A stretch of DNA of 64,000 nt, taken from Streptococcus parasanguinis. GTDB taxonomy: Bacteria; Bacillota; Bacilli; Lactobacillales; Streptococcaceae. A program made the translations under genes and the position numbers. The stretch is from assembly GCF_032163505.1 (NCBI RefSeq), contig NZ_CP134147.1:2054584-2118583 (forward strand). Reading direction: 5' to 3'. Below the pieces are notes generated by a model. It ran no database searches. It was not told where the DNA came from and saw only the letters and a program-made list of their open reading frames with translations. Below are positions 8,508 to 18,587 of this stretch, one piece after another. The stretch's first letter is position 1. Each line of letters begins with the position of its first letter.

Positions 8508-10574
8508 ATGTCTACATTTACTGCTTATTTAGATGACCAAGACCTCATTCGTATCCAAAAGGGAGAGGAGCATATCCTTCCTTTTTATTTGAAAACGAAC
8601 CAAGGTCATCTTGCCTTAATCCCTGTCAAAACGTCAAGTGCAGCGACTGACACAGGAGACTATTTCTTAAGCCCTATTCCACTTGAACTCGGAGAAGAGT
8701 ACACCATCTACGATGCTACTGGAAATTCTTCTATACTCCACTATCGAAACATCGTTCGCAAACCCATTTTCGATCAAACCTTCACCTATACTGGAGAAGA
8801 TTTAGGAAGTTTTTACACACCAAATCAGACGCAATTTAAATTCTGGGCACCCATTTCGCAAGATGTGACCCTTCATATCGAAGATCAGGTCTATCCAATG
8901 CATCGTACAGAAAATGGAGTCTGGGAACTTTTGCTTAAAGGGGACTGGGAAGGAGCTGCCTACCACTATGAGTTCCGTGTCAATGGCCTAGAACGTCGGA
9001 TCCACGATCCCTATGCTCTATCCTCTTTAGCAAACTCTGGAGATAGCTTAGTCGTCGACCGCAAGAAGATCACACGTCCTATCACACGTGCTGCTCGTCA
9101 ACTAGACCCGACAGAAGCAATCATCTACGAGATGAGCGTTCGGGACTTCTCTGTCCAAAAAGAGGCCGGCTTTAAACACCCTGGTAAGTTTAAAGGCTTG
9201 ACAGAATCGCCTCAACTCAATGGTCAAATCCTTGGATTTGATTACCTTCAAAAACTTGGCATTACCCATGTACAGTTACTTCCTGTCTATGATTTCGGTA
9301 GTGTTGATGAAGAGAATCAATGGAAAGCCTACAACTGGGGTTATGATCCTGTCCAATACAATGTTCCAGAAGGTAGTTATGCCAGTGACCCCAACGATCC
9401 TTATGCACGGATTTGGGAGCTCCAAGATGCTATTGCAACCTATCACCAATCTAATCTCAGTGTTATCATGGATGTGGTCTATAATCACGTCTACCAGGCC
9501 GATGAGTATGCATTTGAACAAATCGTACCCGGTTATTTCTACCGCTATAATGCAGAAGGAGGGCGGACCAATGGAACCTTCTGTGGGAATGATGTCGCAA
9601 GTGAACGTTCCATGGTAAGACACTATATCAAGCAATCCCTCAAGCAATGGGTTTCCCTCTACGGTTTTGATGGTTTTCGCTTTGACTTGATGGGAATCTT
9701 AGACATTCAAACCATGACAGAGATTGCAGAGGAGCTCCGTGAAATCTATCCTAACGTCTATCTCTATGGGGAAGGGTGGAAGATGGATACAGGCCTCTCT
9801 GAAGACCAGCTCGCTCACCAGTACAACTCAAAACGATTACCAGATTTTGGCTTTTTCAGTGATAATTTCCGGGATACGGTCAAGAGAACACTCTTAGCCG
9901 GTCACCGTTGTGATAGTCAACATCCAGCCAATGATTTTTCTAATATCCTAACAGCAAATGTCGGGAAAGCAGGACCTGCTCATTTCATCCAACCTCAACA
10001 AGCCATTCAGTACGTCGAATGCCACGATAATGCAACTGTTTTTGATTATTTCCAACTTGAAAAAGAAGAGATTCGTCTAGAGGAGCGAAAAGCTCTCTCA
10101 CGCCTCGCTCTTCATTTGGTATTATTATCCCAAGGTGTACCTTTTATCCATGCTGGTCAAGAACGTTACCGCACAAAAGGGCTCGAAGAAAACACCTATA
10201 ACTTGCCAGATAGTCTCAACCAATTGGACTGGACATCCCTTTCAAAATGCCAAGAAGAACTTGCTTTTCTTAAAGAATTGATTGCTTACCGGAAATCGCA
10301 ACCTCTCCTTCGTTTGAAAAAAGGACAAGAGATTCGAGATTACTGTGACGTCAAATGGTTGTCTGATTATCATTTTATCTACACGATTGAAAAAAATCGT
10401 GAAAAAATAACGATTCTCGTTAATATCGGTGATCAGGACATGACCTATCAACATCCGAGCGATAGTCAACTGCTATTTGCCTATCCTCATGCAAATCTCC
10501 AAACACCTATTCCTAAAGGAAAGGAACTTTCTATTTCCGCCCATAGTTGGCTCCTTCTCCGAGAAGCTGAATAA
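8508..10574 (+). CDS. pulA: Type I pullulanase, intracellular
   Basis: Hydrolyses alpha-1,6 branch points of imported maltodextrins and glycogen-like glucans. The 688-residue protein has an N-terminal region with a CBM48-like segment at about 100-190, then a GH13 barrel. Motifs are YNWGYDP (275-281, diagnostic of type I pullulanase), DVVYNH (322-327), GFRFDLMG with nucleophile Asp393, YGEGW with acid/base Glu422, and ECHDN with His506 and Asp507. There is no signal peptide or LPXTG anchor, unlike the large surface pullulanases of streptococci, so this is the cytoplasmic debranching enzyme. It starts 8 bases after malR and likely shares its transcript. Confidence 0.93.
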   Translation: MSTFTAYLDDQDLIRIQKGEEHILPFYLKTNQGHLALIPVKTSSAATDTGDYFLSPIPLELGEEYTIYDATGNSSILHYRNIVRKPIFDQTFTYTGEDLGSFYTPNQTQFKFWAPISQDVTLHIEDQVYPMHRTENGVWELLLKGDWEGAAYHYEFRVNGLERRIHDPYALSSLANSGDSLVVDRKKITRPITRAARQLDPTEAIIYEMSVRDFSVQKEAGFKHPGKFKGLTESPQLNGQILGFDYLQKLGITHVQLLPVYDFGSVDEENQWKAYNWGYDPVQYNVPEGSYASDPNDPYARIWELQDAIATYHQSNLSVIMDVVYNHVYQADEYAFEQIVPGYFYRYNAEGGRTNGTFCGNDVASERSMVRHYIKQSLKQWVSLYGFDGFRFDLMGILDIQTMTEIAEELREIYPNVYLYGEGWKMDTGLSEDQLAHQYNSKRLPDFGFFSDNFRDTVKRTLLAGHRCDSQHPANDFSNILTANVGKAGPAHFIQPQQAIQYVECHDNATVFDYFQLEKEEIRLEERKALSRLALHLVLLSQGVPFIHAGQERYRTKGLEENTYNLPDSLNQLDWTSLSKCQEELAFLKELIAYRKSQPLLRLKKGQEIRDYCDVKWLSDYHFIYTIEKNREKITILVNIGDQDMTYQHPSDSQLLFAYPHANLQTPIPKGKELSISAHSWLLLREAE

Positions 10575-10577
10575 ACA

Positions 10578-10609
10578 AAATAAGGTCACCACAATGTGGG
10601 ACCTTATTT
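10578..10609. terminator. Bidirectional terminator between pulA and yitT
   Basis: AAATAAGGT (10578-10586) pairs with ACCTTATTT (10601-10609), extended by C/G pairs to a three-base loop. A-rich and T-rich flanks on both sides would end the converging transcripts of pulA and the YitT gene. Confidence 0.85.
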
Positions 10610-11551
10610 TTATTCTTCTGTTTCCACAAAGCGTCCAATGATATGAACGTTATCTGAAATGGTGATAAAAGCCTGAGGATCAGCTTTTTTCATAATATAT
10701 TTGAATTCATTAAACTCTGCACGCGTAATAACTGTCAGCAGAACCGCTTTTTCCTGATGGTTATAGGTTCCTTCTGCATTGTGGATAATGGTCGCTCCAC
10801 GATGCAATTTTTTATGAATCTTTTCAATAATGGCATCTGGCTGGCTCGTTACGATCATTGCCTGCATCCGTTTTTGCTTGGTAAAGACAGCATCCGTTAC
10901 TCGACTCGATACAAAGATGGTAATCATAGAGTAAAGGGCATACTTCCAACCAAAAGTCAGACCAGCAATCAACATAATGGTCCCATTGACCAAAAAGGAG
11001 ATACTGCCGACATTCTTTCCTGTCCGTTTTCGAATCGTCAAACTGACAATATCCGTTCCCCCACTGGAAATATTATTCCGAAGAGCAAAACCAATCCCTG
11101 TTCCCATGACAACCCCACCAAACAAGGCATTCATGATCGGATCGTTGGTCAACGTAATCACTGGCACGAACTGAATAAAGAGGGAACTCATCGAAACCGT
11201 AATAAAGGTAAAGATGGTAAATTTATGGCCAATTTGATACCAAGCCACAATCATCAAAGGGATATTGATGGCATAAAAGGTTAAGGAAACGGGAATCGTA
11301 AAGCCAATAAAGCGTTGGCTCAGAACAGATAAAATCTGAGCTAGACCTGTTGCACCACTGGAGTATACATGGCCCGGTTGAAAGAAGAAGTTGACAGCAA
11401 TTGCTGATAGAAATCCATACAGCAAGGAAGCTGACACTTTTTCATCGTATTTCTCACGGGAGATGCTCTTCAGCACGCGCAATAATTTAATGTTATAAGC
11501 TAGTCGCCACACATGATAGCGAAATAGCTTATGAAAGCGAGTTTTTTTCAT
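10610..11551 (-). CDS. YitT family membrane protein (DUF161/DUF2179)
   Basis: A 313-residue integral membrane protein. The N-terminal 200 residues hold about five or six membrane segments of the YitT type, including GGVVMGTGIGFALRNNISSGGTD. The last 80 or so residues form a soluble DUF2179 domain that resembles small ligand-sensing folds. The function of the family is unknown. The ATG at 11551 is preferred because GGA lies at proper spacing; a TTG two codons earlier is the alternative. It stands alone, converging on pulA. Confidence 0.85.
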   Translation of the reverse strand: MKKTRFHKLFRYHVWRLAYNIKLLRVLKSISREKYDEKVSASLLYGFLSAIAVNFFFQPGHVYSSGATGLAQILSVLSQRFIGFTIPVSLTFYAINIPLMIVAWYQIGHKFTIFTFITVSMSSLFIQFVPVITLTNDPIMNALFGGVVMGTGIGFALRNNISSGGTDIVSLTIRKRTGKNVGSISFLVNGTIMLIAGLTFGWKYALYSMITIFVSSRVTDAVFTKQKRMQAMIVTSQPDAIIEKIHKKLHRGATIIHNAEGTYNHQEKAVLLTVITRAEFNEFKYIMKKADPQAFITISDNVHIIGRFVETEE

Positions 11552-11626
11552 TTTCAATCCATCGATTAGAAGAAAAGGAGAATCTTAAAGCAACTAATTC
11601 CTAGACTTTCCTTTTTCTCTCTTGTC

Positions 11627-13381
11627 CTATTCTTGCTCTGCCACTTCTACTTGAAGGTTTAACTCATCCAATTGTTTCTCAGAAACGACAGAAGGAGCTT
11701 GTGTCATTGGATCTGTCGCCTTGTTATTCTTAGGAAAGGCAATGACTTCCCGAATATTATCTTCACCTGCAAGAAGCATCACGAAGCGGTCCAAACCAAT
11801 CGCCAATCCTCCATGTGGTGGGAAACCATAATCCATTGCTTCCAACAAGAAACCAAATTGTTCGTTGGCAGCTTCTTTTGTAAATCCAAGTGCCTTAAAC
11901 ATCCGTTCTTGTAAATCTTTATGATTAATCCGTAGGCTTCCTCCACCTAATTCATAGCCATTTAAGACGATATCATAGGCAATTGCTCGAACTTTTGAAA
12001 GATCTCCTTCCAATTCATGCTCTGTTTTAGCTTGTGGGAGTGTAAATGGATGGTGAGCAGACATATAACGGCCTTCTTCTTCAGACCATTCAAACATTGG
12101 CCAATCCACTACCCAAAGGAAGTTGTATTGATTGTTGTCAATCAAGTCAAGCTCTTTCGCAAGACGAACACGCAAAGCACCAAGCGTTGCATTGGCTACT
12201 TCAAGAGTATCTGCTACAAAGAGAACTAGATCTTTGTCTTCTAACTGTAAAGCAGCTGTCAAGTCACTTGTCAAGTCTGTCAAGAACTTCGCAACAGGAC
12301 CGTTCAAAGTACCCTCAGCATATTTCACCCAAGCAAGACCTTTTGCACCGTATTGCTTCGCAACTTCTGTCAATTTATCGATATCTTTACGAGAGTAATG
12401 ATCCGCTGCACCTTTGACGACAATCGCCTTAACTGCCGGAGCTTCTGAGAAGACTTTGAAATCTACACCCTTGACAAGTTCTGTCAAGTCTTGGAGCAAC
12501 ATTTCAAAACGTGTATCTGGTTTATCTGAACCATACAAGGCCATGGCATCATCATAATTCATCCGTGGGAATGGGAGTGTTACTTCAATTCCCTTGGTTT
12601 CTTTCATGACACGTGAAATCAAGCCTTCTGTGATATCCTGGATTTCTTGATCACTCAAGAAAGAAGTTTCCAAGTCGACTTGTGTAAACTCAGGTTGACG
12701 GTCTCCCCGTAAATCCTCATCACGGAAACACTTCACGATTTGATAATAGCGATCAAATCCAGCATTCATCAACAATTGTTTTGTAATTTGAGGACTTTGA
12801 GGAAGGGCATAGAAATGACCCTTATTGACACGGGAAGGAACCAAGTAGTCACGTGCTCCTTCTGGAGTTGACTTAGAAAGAAACGGTGTTTCCACATCAA
12901 TAAATTCTAATTCATCCAAGTAATTGCGGATTGAATGGGTTACTTTTGCACGGAGTTTGAGGTTTTCCAACATCTCAGGACGACGAAGGTCTAAGTAGCG
13001 GTAACGAAGACGGGTATCATCATTGGCTTCAATTCCGTCCTTGATTTCAAATGGTGTAGTTTTTGCAGTATTGAGAACCGTAATAGCTTCCACTTTGAGT
13101 TCTACTGCTCCTGTAGGCAAGTTTGGATTAGCTTGTTCACGAGCTTCTACAAGACCTGTCACTTCTACAACATATTCACTACGGATGCTTTCAGCTGTAG
13201 CCATTACTTCTGCACTAACTGTTTCTGGATTGATCACCAATTGCATGATTCCTTCGCGGTCGCGTAGATCGATAAAGATCAAACCACCCAAGTCACGACG
13301 ACGGCTAACCCATCCTTTCAAGGTAATACGAGTTCCAATGTGTTCTTCACGAACACGTCCAGCATACATTGAACGTTTCAT
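11627..13381 (-). CDS. aspS: Aspartyl-tRNA synthetase
   Basis: Charges tRNA-Asp with aspartate. The 584-residue size is that of bacterial AspRS with the GAD insertion. An N-terminal OB-fold anticodon-binding domain (about 1-110) is followed by the class II core. Motif 2 is seen as [18 protein letters not shown] and motif 3 as [16 protein letters not shown]. The gene is preceded by an extended -10 sequence, TGGTAAAAT, read on the minus strand at about 13420. In many streptococci hisS lies directly upstream of aspS; here a small membrane-protein gene does instead. Confidence 0.97.
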   Translation of the reverse strand: MKRSMYAGRVREEHIGTRITLKGWVSRRRDLGGLIFIDLRDREGIMQLVINPETVSAEVMATAESIRSEYVVEVTGLVEAREQANPNLPTGAVELKVEAITVLNTAKTTPFEIKDGIEANDDTRLRYRYLDLRRPEMLENLKLRAKVTHSIRNYLDELEFIDVETPFLSKSTPEGARDYLVPSRVNKGHFYALPQSPQITKQLLMNAGFDRYYQIVKCFRDEDLRGDRQPEFTQVDLETSFLSDQEIQDITEGLISRVMKETKGIEVTLPFPRMNYDDAMALYGSDKPDTRFEMLLQDLTELVKGVDFKVFSEAPAVKAIVVKGAADHYSRKDIDKLTEVAKQYGAKGLAWVKYAEGTLNGPVAKFLTDLTSDLTAALQLEDKDLVLFVADTLEVANATLGALRVRLAKELDLIDNNQYNFLWVVDWPMFEWSEEEGRYMSAHHPFTLPQAKTEHELEGDLSKVRAIAYDIVLNGYELGGGSLRINHKDLQERMFKALGFTKEAANEQFGFLLEAMDYGFPPHGGLAIGLDRFVMLLAGEDNIREVIAFPKNNKATDPMTQAPSVVSEKQLDELNLQVEVAEQE

Positions 13382-13478
13382 TTCTAATTAATCTCCAAAC
13401 TAATATTCTTCCTTCTATTTTACCATAAAGACCAGCAGAAAGTGGCCTTTAGCTCAACTTTTTCAGTCACCAACTTCT

Positions 13479-13703
13479 TTAGTTATCGTGGCTCTCTTCT
13501 TTCTTTTTGGGATCATCGTAGAGAGTGGGTGCTAGCACCTTCATTAAAGTCGCCGTCCCAAATCGCAAGACAGCTGCTGCTAGTCCAAAAATAGGGGATA
13601 GGTAGCGGAAAAAGAAATCTCCCCTAAGTACATAGGTCATGCCACCCACAATAAAAAAGATCACAATTCCCTGAACGATTGCGTAAAACCAAATTTTTTT
13701 CAC
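13479..13703 (-). CDS. Small membrane protein, unknown function (GTG start)
   Basis: A 74-residue protein with two hydrophobic segments, about residues 4-24 and 32-52, and a charged C-terminus rich in Lys, Asp and Glu. The GTG start at 13703 is chosen because AAAAGGAGAATA precedes it at correct spacing. An ATG 20 codons upstream lacks such a site, and its extra residues would be encoded by the DnaA-box region. A GGCCA/TGGTC hairpin at about 13430-13450 may terminate it before aspS. The family is not recognised. The good start site and hydrophobic pattern make it a real gene. Confidence 0.65.
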   Translation of the reverse strand: MKKIWFYAIVQGIVIFFIVGGMTYVLRGDFFFRYLSPIFGLAAAVLRFGTATLMKVLAPTLYDDPKKKEESHDN

Positions 13704-13732
13704 ACTATTCTCCTTTTCACAAACCAGCTGAC

Positions 13733-13870
13733 TTATCCACTGTTTTTTATCACTTATCCACAAAAATGTGGATAACTTTCACCTTTTGCTCCCTCAAAAG
13801 AGGAAGTGTCATCAGCACCAGGACTTGTTTTCATCCATTTACAAGGAAGTTTCCCACAGCCTGTGGATAA
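13733..13870. promoter_or_regulatory. Cluster of DnaA boxes between aspS region and dlt operon
   Basis: Two perfect boxes face each other: TTATCCACA (13754-13762) and TGTGGATAA (13767-13775), four bases apart. A third perfect box, TGTGGATAA, is at 13862-13870, and a one-mismatch box, TTATCCACT, is at 13733-13741. The stretch 13704-13954 holds no gene. This density matches oriC-type DnaA binding, yet it lies about 50 kb from the origin at the window's right end. Confidence 0.75.
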
Positions 13871-13915
13871 CTCTCTTGCTCGTTTGTGACTTTCTCGTCA
13901 CTTTCCTCACAAATC

Positions 13916-13944
13916 AAGGAGCCAGGATTTGATCCTGCCCCCTT
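13916..13944 (-). terminator. Hairpin after dltD
   Basis: A long stem of about 12 pairs, AAGGAGCCAGGAT against ATCCTGCCCCCTT, lies just past the dltD stop. The T-run is poor, so it could be a terminator of moderate strength or a 3' stabilising hairpin. A second small stem, GTGAC/GTCAC, is at 13886-13901. Confidence 0.6.
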
Positions 13945-13954
13945 TGATCAAGCA

Positions 13955-15223
13955 TTATTTAAATTCGTCTGGTGTCCCTTTATATTGAGCCCAGTCTTTA
14001 CTGAAGAAGCGATCATTTAGATGGTAAGTTGGTGCTTTTTCAGCCTTTGTGACAAAGGGATTGACCGCTTTATCAAAGGCTAGCCAACCATTCCATCCCA
14101 TATGAATCGTATCTTCCATAAAGTAAGGCTGATCACCATCTTTAGAAAAGTCTGCAATATAGGTGAATCCTTGACTTTCCAATTGGTAACGAATCTTTTG
14201 AACAGCCTGTTCATACTTTTCTTGGCTCAAGCCTGTGTATTTCATCCATTTGGCATTAACTGGAGGAATGACAAAGATAACATTGGTCCGAGATTTAGCA
14301 AACTGGTCTAGAACCAATTGCAAGTCATTGTACTCAGGAGATTGAACATAGGATTCGTTTTTTTGGAAACCTTTTAGTTTCTTCAACTTCATTTTTAAAC
14401 GAGTATTGTAAAAATGATTGCTGATTCCAAGGTCGTTGTTATTAGTCTTGACTTTTGCTTCAGCCGTTGCAATTTCTTCCAATTTCTCATATGAGAATTG
14501 ATCTGGTAAATCTTGTAGACGTTTTTTGACCTTCTTATCGTAATTCCCGTTTGTACGCGTTGCAAGATTACTAAAAAAAGCATCTTCGCGTTGGACGAGG
14601 TGGGAAACAAACTGGTTCAAAGACTGATCAAATCTGGAAATTTTCTTTCCTTGAGAAATTTTCGTTACAACACTTTGAAAGGCGACATTTGGATACTGTT
14701 GTAACAGACGCTTTGCAGCATACTGGGATGCAGCATCCTGTTGGTGATTGGCAATAAAGCTATTCAACTGATCGCTATTAAAGAATTGTTGAAAAGCAGA
14801 GGAATCGTATCCCTTCTTAGTGAACCATTGCGGAGAAACTACATAAACAGCTGTATTGTCCTTGAGTTCTGGCAAAATCTGTTGCATTCCAAAATATTGG
14901 TTCAAAGAAGCCGCACCACGTTCTCCTAAAAAGTAGGGTCTGTAATTGCGGTCATATTTCTCAGCCAAAACCGCTGGATGCACCACATCAAAACGCAACC
15001 ATTCACTGGAGCCGAAATAAGGGACAAAGCGATGCTTTGGATCAGAAAGTGCTTCTTGTTTCTTTGTACGACTCTTGAATCCTTCTGCATTCAGACTAAC
15101 CGCAGCTTTTTTCTCTTCGGTATAGTTGTGCTTATGATTGATTGGATAAAAGAATAATAAAGCTGTTACCATGAGGAGCGCGCAAAATACGGGCCCTAAA
15201 ATCAGCCATAAACGCTTAAGCAT
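13955..15223 (-). CDS. dltD: Teichoic acid D-alanylation protein DltD
   Basis: Membrane-anchored, outward-facing SGNH-like esterase of the D-alanylation pathway. The 422-residue protein has one N-terminal membrane anchor (about 6-27). The conserved GSSEW motif is at 71-75 and carries the presumed catalytic serine. The C-terminal [10 protein letters not shown] supplies Asp and His. It overlaps dltC by 8 bases, indicating coupled translation, and is the last gene of the operon. D-alanyl esters reduce the negative charge of lipoteichoic acid and affect resistance to cationic peptides. Confidence 0.95.
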   Translation of the reverse strand: MLKRLWLILGPVFCALLMVTALLFFYPINHKHNYTEEKKAAVSLNAEGFKSRTKKQEALSDPKHRFVPYFGSSEWLRFDVVHPAVLAEKYDRNYRPYFLGERGAASLNQYFGMQQILPELKDNTAVYVVSPQWFTKKGYDSSAFQQFFNSDQLNSFIANHQQDAASQYAAKRLLQQYPNVAFQSVVTKISQGKKISRFDQSLNQFVSHLVQREDAFFSNLATRTNGNYDKKVKKRLQDLPDQFSYEKLEEIATAEAKVKTNNNDLGISNHFYNTRLKMKLKKLKGFQKNESYVQSPEYNDLQLVLDQFAKSRTNVIFVIPPVNAKWMKYTGLSQEKYEQAVQKIRYQLESQGFTYIADFSKDGDQPYFMEDTIHMGWNGWLAFDKAVNPFVTKAEKAPTYHLNDRFFSKDWAQYKGTPDEFK

Positions 15224-15455
15224 TCTGAAGCTCCGTTACACCTTCTACGATCTTGTTAGCAGTATTCCAATCATCGCGTCCAAATTCAGATACAGGAACA
15301 CGGATGCCAAAGCGATTTTCCAATTCCACAATCAATTCGACTGTTCCCATACTATCAAGGACACCCGCATCAAAGAGATCCTCATCCATCATGTCTGAGA
15401 CATCTTCCATAAACAATTCGTCAATAATTTCAATTACTTGTGATTTTACATCCAT
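15216..15455 (-). CDS. dltC: D-alanyl carrier protein
   Basis: A 79-residue acyl-carrier-protein-like carrier. The phosphopantetheine attachment serine is Ser35 in the motif LDSMGTVEL. DltA loads D-alanine onto its pantetheine arm, and DltB uses the charged carrier on the inner face of the membrane. It overlaps dltD by 8 bases and lies 15 bases from dltB. Confidence 0.96.
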   Translation of the reverse strand: MDVKSQVIEIIDELFMEDVSDMMDEDLFDAGVLDSMGTVELIVELENRFGIRVPVSEFGRDDWNTANKIVEGVTELQNA

Positions 15456-15470
15456 TTTTCTATTCTCCTT

Positions 15471-16724
15471 TTATTTCAATTTTGGAAACCATTGTTGATC
15501 CAAGAATCCTGAGAAAATCAGGAAGGACAGCATCACTGTGTTAAAGGTGATAAAGATCCCCAAAGCCTTGGTCCAACGATTGTCCGGTATAGGATCCAAT
15601 CCTTTTGCTTTTCTTTCTTTATTGATGGTCTTTTTCTTACGAATCCAAGCATCATTGATGACCAGTCCAAGCCCATGGAAGAGCCCATAAGCGATGTAGT
15701 ACCAGGTCACCCCGTGCCAGAAGCCCATAACCAACATATTGATAATATAGGCAACATTTGAGGTGGTAATTCGGCTCTTGAATACTTTATTGCGCATCAA
15801 TACCATCACGAGACGCATAAAGACAAAATCACGGAACCAGAAAGACAAACTCATATGCCAACGATTCCAGAATTCCTTTAAGTCACGTGATTTAAAGGGA
15901 CGATCAAAGTTGATGGGACTTTTAATCCCCATCAGATTGGAAGCTGCTAAAGCAAACATCGAATAGCCCGCGAAGTCAAAGAAGAGGTCAAAGCCATATA
16001 CATACATGACCCCCAGCGTTCCAAGGTTAAAGAATCCACCTTGAGACAAGGCATAGGTCTGCACATGACCTAACAATAAGTGGCCAAAAATATGAGCTAG
16101 GATAAATTTATAAAGGAAGCCATACATGATATACTTAACAGCTTGCTCCAACATATCCAATAATTCTTCACGCTCAGGAATAGCGTTATAATCCTCATTA
16201 AAACGTTTGAAACGATCAATCGGCCCACTTGAGAAGGTCGGCATAAAGAGCATAAAGCGTAAGAATTCCCAAAGTGTGAATTCTTTCAAGACACCATCTC
16301 GCATTTCGATGATCATTCCGACAGCTCGGAAGGTTAAATACGAAATCCCTAAAAATCCAAACAAGGATTGGTGCCCATTCTTGATCGCTGGCTCTACCTT
16401 AACAAAGATCAGGGGCAAGACAGACAAGAAGGAATGAAGATAGAAAATCCACTTGTTGTCCGCTTTCTGACGATAGATCTTGTAGGAATACACAATCAAG
16501 ATTTGCCAGACTACGTAAAAGAGCAGGGCATAAATTTGCTTGAGATTCGAACCTGTCAGCATCAAAATGATAAAGATCAGACTCACCAGTCCTTCATAAA
16601 TCGGAAATCTCTTTTTGAAAAAGAGGCCCACAAAGATCGGCAAAAAAGCTAGAATGAGGTAGATAAAATAGATCGGTGTTCCATAGTGTTCTAAATGAGG
16701 GAGCTGTTTCAAAAACTCGATCAT
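15471..16724 (-). CDS. dltB: D-alanyl transfer MBOAT protein DltB
   Basis: A 417-residue multi-span membrane O-acyltransferase that passes D-alanine from DltC across the membrane. MBOAT signatures are visible in [20 protein letters not shown] sequence and [11 protein letters not shown], whose His is the likely catalytic residue. The start overlaps the dltA stop as ATGA, typical of coupled translation in dlt operons. Confidence 0.96.
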   Translation of the reverse strand: MIEFLKQLPHLEHYGTPIYFIYLILAFLPIFVGLFFKKRFPIYEGLVSLIFIILMLTGSNLKQIYALLFYVVWQILIVYSYKIYRQKADNKWIFYLHSFLSVLPLIFVKVEPAIKNGHQSLFGFLGISYLTFRAVGMIIEMRDGVLKEFTLWEFLRFMLFMPTFSSGPIDRFKRFNEDYNAIPEREELLDMLEQAVKYIMYGFLYKFILAHIFGHLLLGHVQTYALSQGGFFNLGTLGVMYVYGFDLFFDFAGYSMFALAASNLMGIKSPINFDRPFKSRDLKEFWNRWHMSLSFWFRDFVFMRLVMVLMRNKVFKSRITTSNVAYIINMLVMGFWHGVTWYYIAYGLFHGLGLVINDAWIRKKKTINKERKAKGLDPIPDNRWTKALGIFITFNTVMLSFLIFSGFLDQQWFPKLK

Positions 16725-18271
16725 CGGTTGTTAACCTCGCTAATCAACCCTTTGATGTCGATTTTCCCGTTTGGTGTTAATGGCAGGCTGTCACGATAGA
16801 GGAATTTTGAAGGCATCATATAAGACATCATGATGTTTTCTAAATCTTCCTTAATGGCTTTCGTGATATCAATTTCGCGCTCAAATTGTTCTTTGACGCC
16901 CTCTTTTAAGATGACATAGGCCAAGAGATTTTGGACCTTGTGATCTTTATTATAACGCGGTACTGCGACTGCTGAGTCAATATACTTCGATTTATTCAAG
17001 TTTTGAGAGACATCCTCTAGCTCGATACGATAACCGTTAAACTTGATTTGGAAGTCCATCCGACCACCATAGAGAAGGAGACCTTCATCCGTCATGGTTC
17101 CGACATCTCCCGTATGGTAGGCTGGAAGACCTTCAAATTCGAAGAAGGCTTCTGCTGTTTTCTCTGGATTATTCATATAACCTTTTGAAACGGCTGGGCC
17201 AGATACGATGATCTCCCCTTGCTCACCATTTGGCAATTTGTTTCCTGCCTCATCAATAATGAAGGTTGGAGAATCTTCTTTGGTATAACCAATTGGTAGA
17301 CGTTTCAAAGTAGCCAACATCTGATCTGTTACGGCTACAGCCGAAAGAGCTACAGTTGCTTCTGTTGGCCCGTAAGCATTGATGATACGCGCATTTGGGA
17401 AACGCTCGCGCAATTTTTGAGCGGTTTTAACGGTCAACTCTTCTCCATCAAAGTAGAAATGGGTGATTCCTGGCATCTTTTCAGCATTGAAATCTTCAGA
17501 CAACATGGCCATATCTGCAAAAGATGGTGTTGAAGTCCAGATAGCAATCGGAAGAGAAAAGATCGTCGCAAAGAGTTGTTTGAAGTCTTGAGTAATGGCT
17601 GATGGAAGAGCAAAAAGCGTTCCTCCAAGAGCTAAGGTCGGTGCCCAGTACATAACAGACAAGTCAAAGGAATAGGGCGGTTGTGCCAACATTTGCGGAC
17701 GCTCTGGCGTTGCAAATTCCTTGTCTGTGATCATCCAGTTGGTAAAACTGAGCAAGTTATCGTGCGAAATTTGCACCCCTTTTGGTTTCCCAGTTGTCCC
17801 TGAGGTAAAGATGATGTAGTAGTTATCATCCCCTTTGACCGGATGTTGCAAGTCATAGGCATGCTGAGCTGCGTAAGCTTCACGCACTTGCTCCAAGGAC
17901 ATGATTGGAGCAGCTGGGTTTTCCAATGGAAATTCATTGATGGCAATAATCAAGCTTGGCTCTGCTACTTCAACAATGGCAGACACGCGCTCCAAGGCAG
18001 AGTGGCTATCAATCGGGATATAGGCATGGCCAGATTTTGTCAAGGCCACAAAGGTTGCTAACATTTCATATTCTTGTCCACCAAAGACCACTACAGGTGA
18101 CTTTTCAGGAAGTCCCATTTGGTCGATGTGGGCAGCCAAGCTATCTGAATCAGCCTTCAATTGGCCATAGGTATGTTCCTCACCAAGGACATTGTAAACC
18201 GGATAGTCTGGTTGTAGTTGCGCATAACGTTCAATTGTCTCGATCATATCAGTAATTGGTTGGTTTGACAC
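16721..18271 (-). CDS. dltA: D-alanine--poly(phosphoribitol) ligase subunit 1
   Basis: Adenylates D-alanine with ATP and loads it on DltC. The 516-residue protein belongs to the adenylate-forming (AMP-binding) superfamily. The core motif [13 protein letters not shown] is at about 152-164, with [11 protein letters not shown] further on and a C-terminal catalytic lysine region near [12 protein letters not shown]. It lies 18 bases downstream of dltX. Confidence 0.96.
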   Translation of the reverse strand: MSNQPITDMIETIERYAQLQPDYPVYNVLGEEHTYGQLKADSDSLAAHIDQMGLPEKSPVVVFGGQEYEMLATFVALTKSGHAYIPIDSHSALERVSAIVEVAEPSLIIAINEFPLENPAAPIMSLEQVREAYAAQHAYDLQHPVKGDDNYYIIFTSGTTGKPKGVQISHDNLLSFTNWMITDKEFATPERPQMLAQPPYSFDLSVMYWAPTLALGGTLFALPSAITQDFKQLFATIFSLPIAIWTSTPSFADMAMLSEDFNAEKMPGITHFYFDGEELTVKTAQKLRERFPNARIINAYGPTEATVALSAVAVTDQMLATLKRLPIGYTKEDSPTFIIDEAGNKLPNGEQGEIIVSGPAVSKGYMNNPEKTAEAFFEFEGLPAYHTGDVGTMTDEGLLLYGGRMDFQIKFNGYRIELEDVSQNLNKSKYIDSAVAVPRYNKDHKVQNLLAYVILKEGVKEQFEREIDITKAIKEDLENIMMSYMMPSKFLYRDSLPLTPNGKIDIKGLISEVNNR

Positions 18272-18289
18272 GGCTAGGAGTCTCCTTTT

Positions 18290-18418
18290 CTAAAATTCGT
18301 TGTAGATAAAGCCACCCTGACCTTGACCAAGGTAACTAAAGAAATAAAGTAGGGCTAGAAAAATGGCGAAATACAAGACCGTCTGCCCGATAAATTTATA
18401 AAGTGTTTTATGTTTCAT
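18290..18418 (-). CDS. dltX: Small dlt operon protein DltX
   Basis: A 42-residue single-span membrane protein, beginning MKHKTLYKFIGQTVLYFAIF and ending in GGFIYNEF. The short gene with a C-terminal aromatic/acidic tail immediately upstream of dltA is characteristic of DltX in streptococci, staphylococci and bacilli. DltX is needed for D-alanylation, with its tail thought to take part in the transfer outside the membrane. It is the first gene of the operon. Confidence 0.92.
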   Translation of the reverse strand: MKHKTLYKFIGQTVLYFAIFLALLYFFSYLGQGQGGFIYNEF

Positions 18419-18451
18419 AAGTTTCACTCTTCATTTTGATTGTTATTCACT

Positions 18452-18520
18452 ATTTTACCATTTTTTATACCAAGTAAGCAATTTTAAACATAGTGAGAAT
18501 GTCGTAGAAAACGTTATCAT
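18452..18520 (-). promoter_or_regulatory. dlt operon promoter with possible cre upstream
   Basis: On the minus strand, TTGCTT (18476-18481), an 18-base spacer and TAAAAT (18452-18457) with an extended TG form a promoter about 35 bases before dltX. Farther upstream, ATGATAACGTTTTCT (complement of 18506-18520) matches the catabolite-responsive element consensus with one mismatch. No perfect CiaR repeat was seen here. The rest of 18420-18587 is AT-rich without other clear signals. Confidence 0.55.
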
Positions 18521-18587
18521 TTCAGATCATTCAAGCCGTTTAACGAAAGCATTTTTCTTTAATCAGTTTTCTGGTTGAAATCCTATT

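Noticed and set aside
9220..9647. Long frames on both strands inside pulA
   Set aside because: They are out-of-frame shadows of the catalytic GH13 core, whose own frame holds all conserved motifs.
15978..16012. Frameshift or pseudogene in dltB or other dlt genes
   Set aside because: All five reading frames are full length with the expected overlaps and catalytic motifs.
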